64,000 nucleotides of DNA. Source: Achatina immaculata (taxonomy: Eukaryota; Mollusca; Gastropoda; Stylommatophora; Achatinidae). The DNA is taken from positions 47,477,925-47,541,924 of the forward strand of contig CM019702.1 in the NCBI GenBank assembly GCA_009760885.1. The letters are read 5' to 3'. The notes beneath the pieces are model-generated. The model was given only the letters and a program-made list of their open reading frames with translations, did not search any database and was not told where the DNA came from. The translations under genes and the position numbers were made by a program. Below, in pieces: positions 62,905 to 64,000 of the stretch (positions are counted from its first letter, which is position 1; each line of letters starts with the position of its first letter).

Positions 62905-63510
62905 ATTTGGAAATCAGCAACCCATATAGCTAAGGTAGGCGAAACATAACTGACCTCTTCGGTGGTATCCCAGTAACAAGCCTAGCCTAGCTACCGTAGA
63001 TCGCTATAGTCCTCCAAGCGGCGAGGTCTACTAAAGAGGCATTGTGCACTTCCTGCTTTTTAGCTTCAGTTCAGTCAGTCATTCATTTGCATGTCCCTTG
63101 CGGAACTTTGCCTCCCTAACAGCACTCCTGTAGGCCTCTCGGTTGCAAGCAAGATGCCCTGCTGCTGATGCGTCCATTCGCAGATCATCAATGATGTCTT
63201 GCAACCATCTTCTCTTTCTTGTTACCATTATGTACCCTTCCAAGACTGCCTTCTCTAAATTATCATGACGTTTAATATGTCCAAAATATTTAAGTTGTCT
63301 CTGTTTAATCTTCCTTACTAGCTAGCCTTCTTCAATATTAAGTTCTTGTATGGATATATTTGTTCTTTTTTGTGTCTTCACAAAACTTTAGCTTCAGGTA
63401 GGGATTGAAAAAAAAATCCCCACCAAAACCCACTCCCATTCCGATACGGTGTTGTGCCTCAATATCTTCACTCCATCGGCTGGAAAGAAAACCAGGCTGC
63501 AGTTCCATGG
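62905..63510 (-). repeat. SINE-like family S, copy split by retrotransposon A11
   Basis: Two parts, 62905-63069 and about 63387-63510, are the halves of one family S copy. CGGTGGTATCCCAGTAACAA and GGTCTACTAAAGAGGCATTG are in the first; GTATTGAAATCC-like and CGATACGGTGTTGTGCCTCA in the second. Confidence 0.75.
63070..63386 (-). mobile_element. RTE-like family A, copy A11, with target duplication
   Basis: CAGTCATTCATTTGCATGTC through GTATGGATATATTTGTTCTT on plus. It is flanked by an 11-bp direct repeat TTTAGCTTCAG at 63059-63069 and 63387-63397, which lies inside family S. This shows the insertion directly. Confidence 0.88.
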
Positions 63511-63540
63511 AGATAGGCAAAGAAAGAAAGAAAAAAAGAA

Positions 63541-63624
63541 AAGAAAGAAAGAAAGAAGACCCCCACTTGACGTTATCATTCACTGATAACGTAACATGGG
63601 GGTCTTCTTTCTTTCTTTCTTTCT
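63541..63624. repeat. Perfect-like hairpin with (GAAA)n/(CTTT)n arms
   Basis: The left arm 63541-63578 (AAGAAAGAAAGAAAGAAGAC, CCCCACTTGACGTTATCA) pairs with the right arm 63584-63624 (TGATAACGTAACATGGGGGT, CTTCTTTCTTTCTTTCTTT) around TTCAC. Only a few mismatches are present. Confidence 0.88.
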
Positions 63625-63629
63625 TAGAT

Positions 63630-64000
63630 TTTACGCTTTTACCGTTAACCACAGTTCTTGATATAGTTGTTCCTTTACAGTTAATACCAAGTTGACAGCT
63701 AACAATATCGATGTATCGGACCATTGTTTTCACCTAGTTTGTGTGTGTGTGGGGGTGGGGGTGTGGTTGATTTTTCTACTCCTTGTAATATTCTGATTTG
63801 AGATCATTAGTTTCAGTCCATTTGGGCGAAAGCAAGATGAATTTAAAAGCTTAATAGCTTCCATTCTGGTTTGTAATACAATACTAAGTCTCAATCAAGA
63901 GCCACTAGAGTTGGACGAAGCTGTCTATCGTACATGCAAACCCAACGAGAAGGAGCGAGGGGAGGGGGGGGGGGTTGTATAACTGGGGCTTAGACTGCTG
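63630..64000. other. Unassigned right edge
   Basis: G-rich tract GGGAGGGGGGGGGGG near 63958. No gene was recognised. Confidence 0.4.

Overview
The window is animal nuclear DNA: long introns with GT-AG splice sites, low gene density, and abundant non-LTR retrotransposon 3' ends, SINE-like repeats, mariner and hAT remnants, minisatellites and trinucleotide arrays. Retroposon tails made of short tandem repeats and the protein families point to a lophotrochozoan, most likely a mollusc. That is an inference from style and content, not a species call.

Two real protein-coding genes can be assembled by splice sites and reading phase. (1) Plus strand, 4962-39347: a type I membrane protein of the LRP11 kind, with six exons visible. 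It has the C-terminal half of a MANSC domain, an EGF-like module, an LDL-receptor class A module, a long Ser/Gln/Asn-rich stalk on one 1542-bp exon, a linker exon, and a last exon with the transmembrane helix and a short tail ending in YLINGMYL. The signal peptide and first half of MANSC were not found and probably lie left of the window. (2) Minus strand, 59383-47429: a complete six-exon PCMT1 gene (protein-L-isoaspartate O-methyltransferase, 229 residues, cytosolic protein repair). The two genes converge tail to tail. From memory, LRP11 and PCMT1 are also adjacent and convergent in human, so this looks like ancient microsynteny.

Layout: 1-4.9 kb is a mariner transposon split by a nested repeat, then an RNase H retroelement fragment. 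5.3-22.6 kb is a 17-kb LRP11 intron filled with retrotransposon 3' ends of at least six families, GTA/TAG, CTT and GTG arrays and two large minisatellites. 22.6-39.3 kb holds the remaining LRP11 exons. 39.3-47.4 kb is the convergent intergenic region with minisatellites and two large fold-back structures. 47.4-59.4 kb is PCMT1, with an 18S rRNA fragment fused to a retroposon, a second long copy of that retroposon, and several minisatellites in its introns. 59.4-64 kb is upstream of PCMT1: nested RTE-like and SINE-like copies and a CpG-retaining, possibly regulatory stretch near 61.7-62.4 kb.

The two genes encode unrelated functions and nothing suggests they act together. No defence system, operon, CRISPR array or intact mobile element was found. 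The most unusual signals are the conserved gene pair, splice signals duplicated inside minisatellites, the 18S-retroposon chimera and several long inverted repeats.
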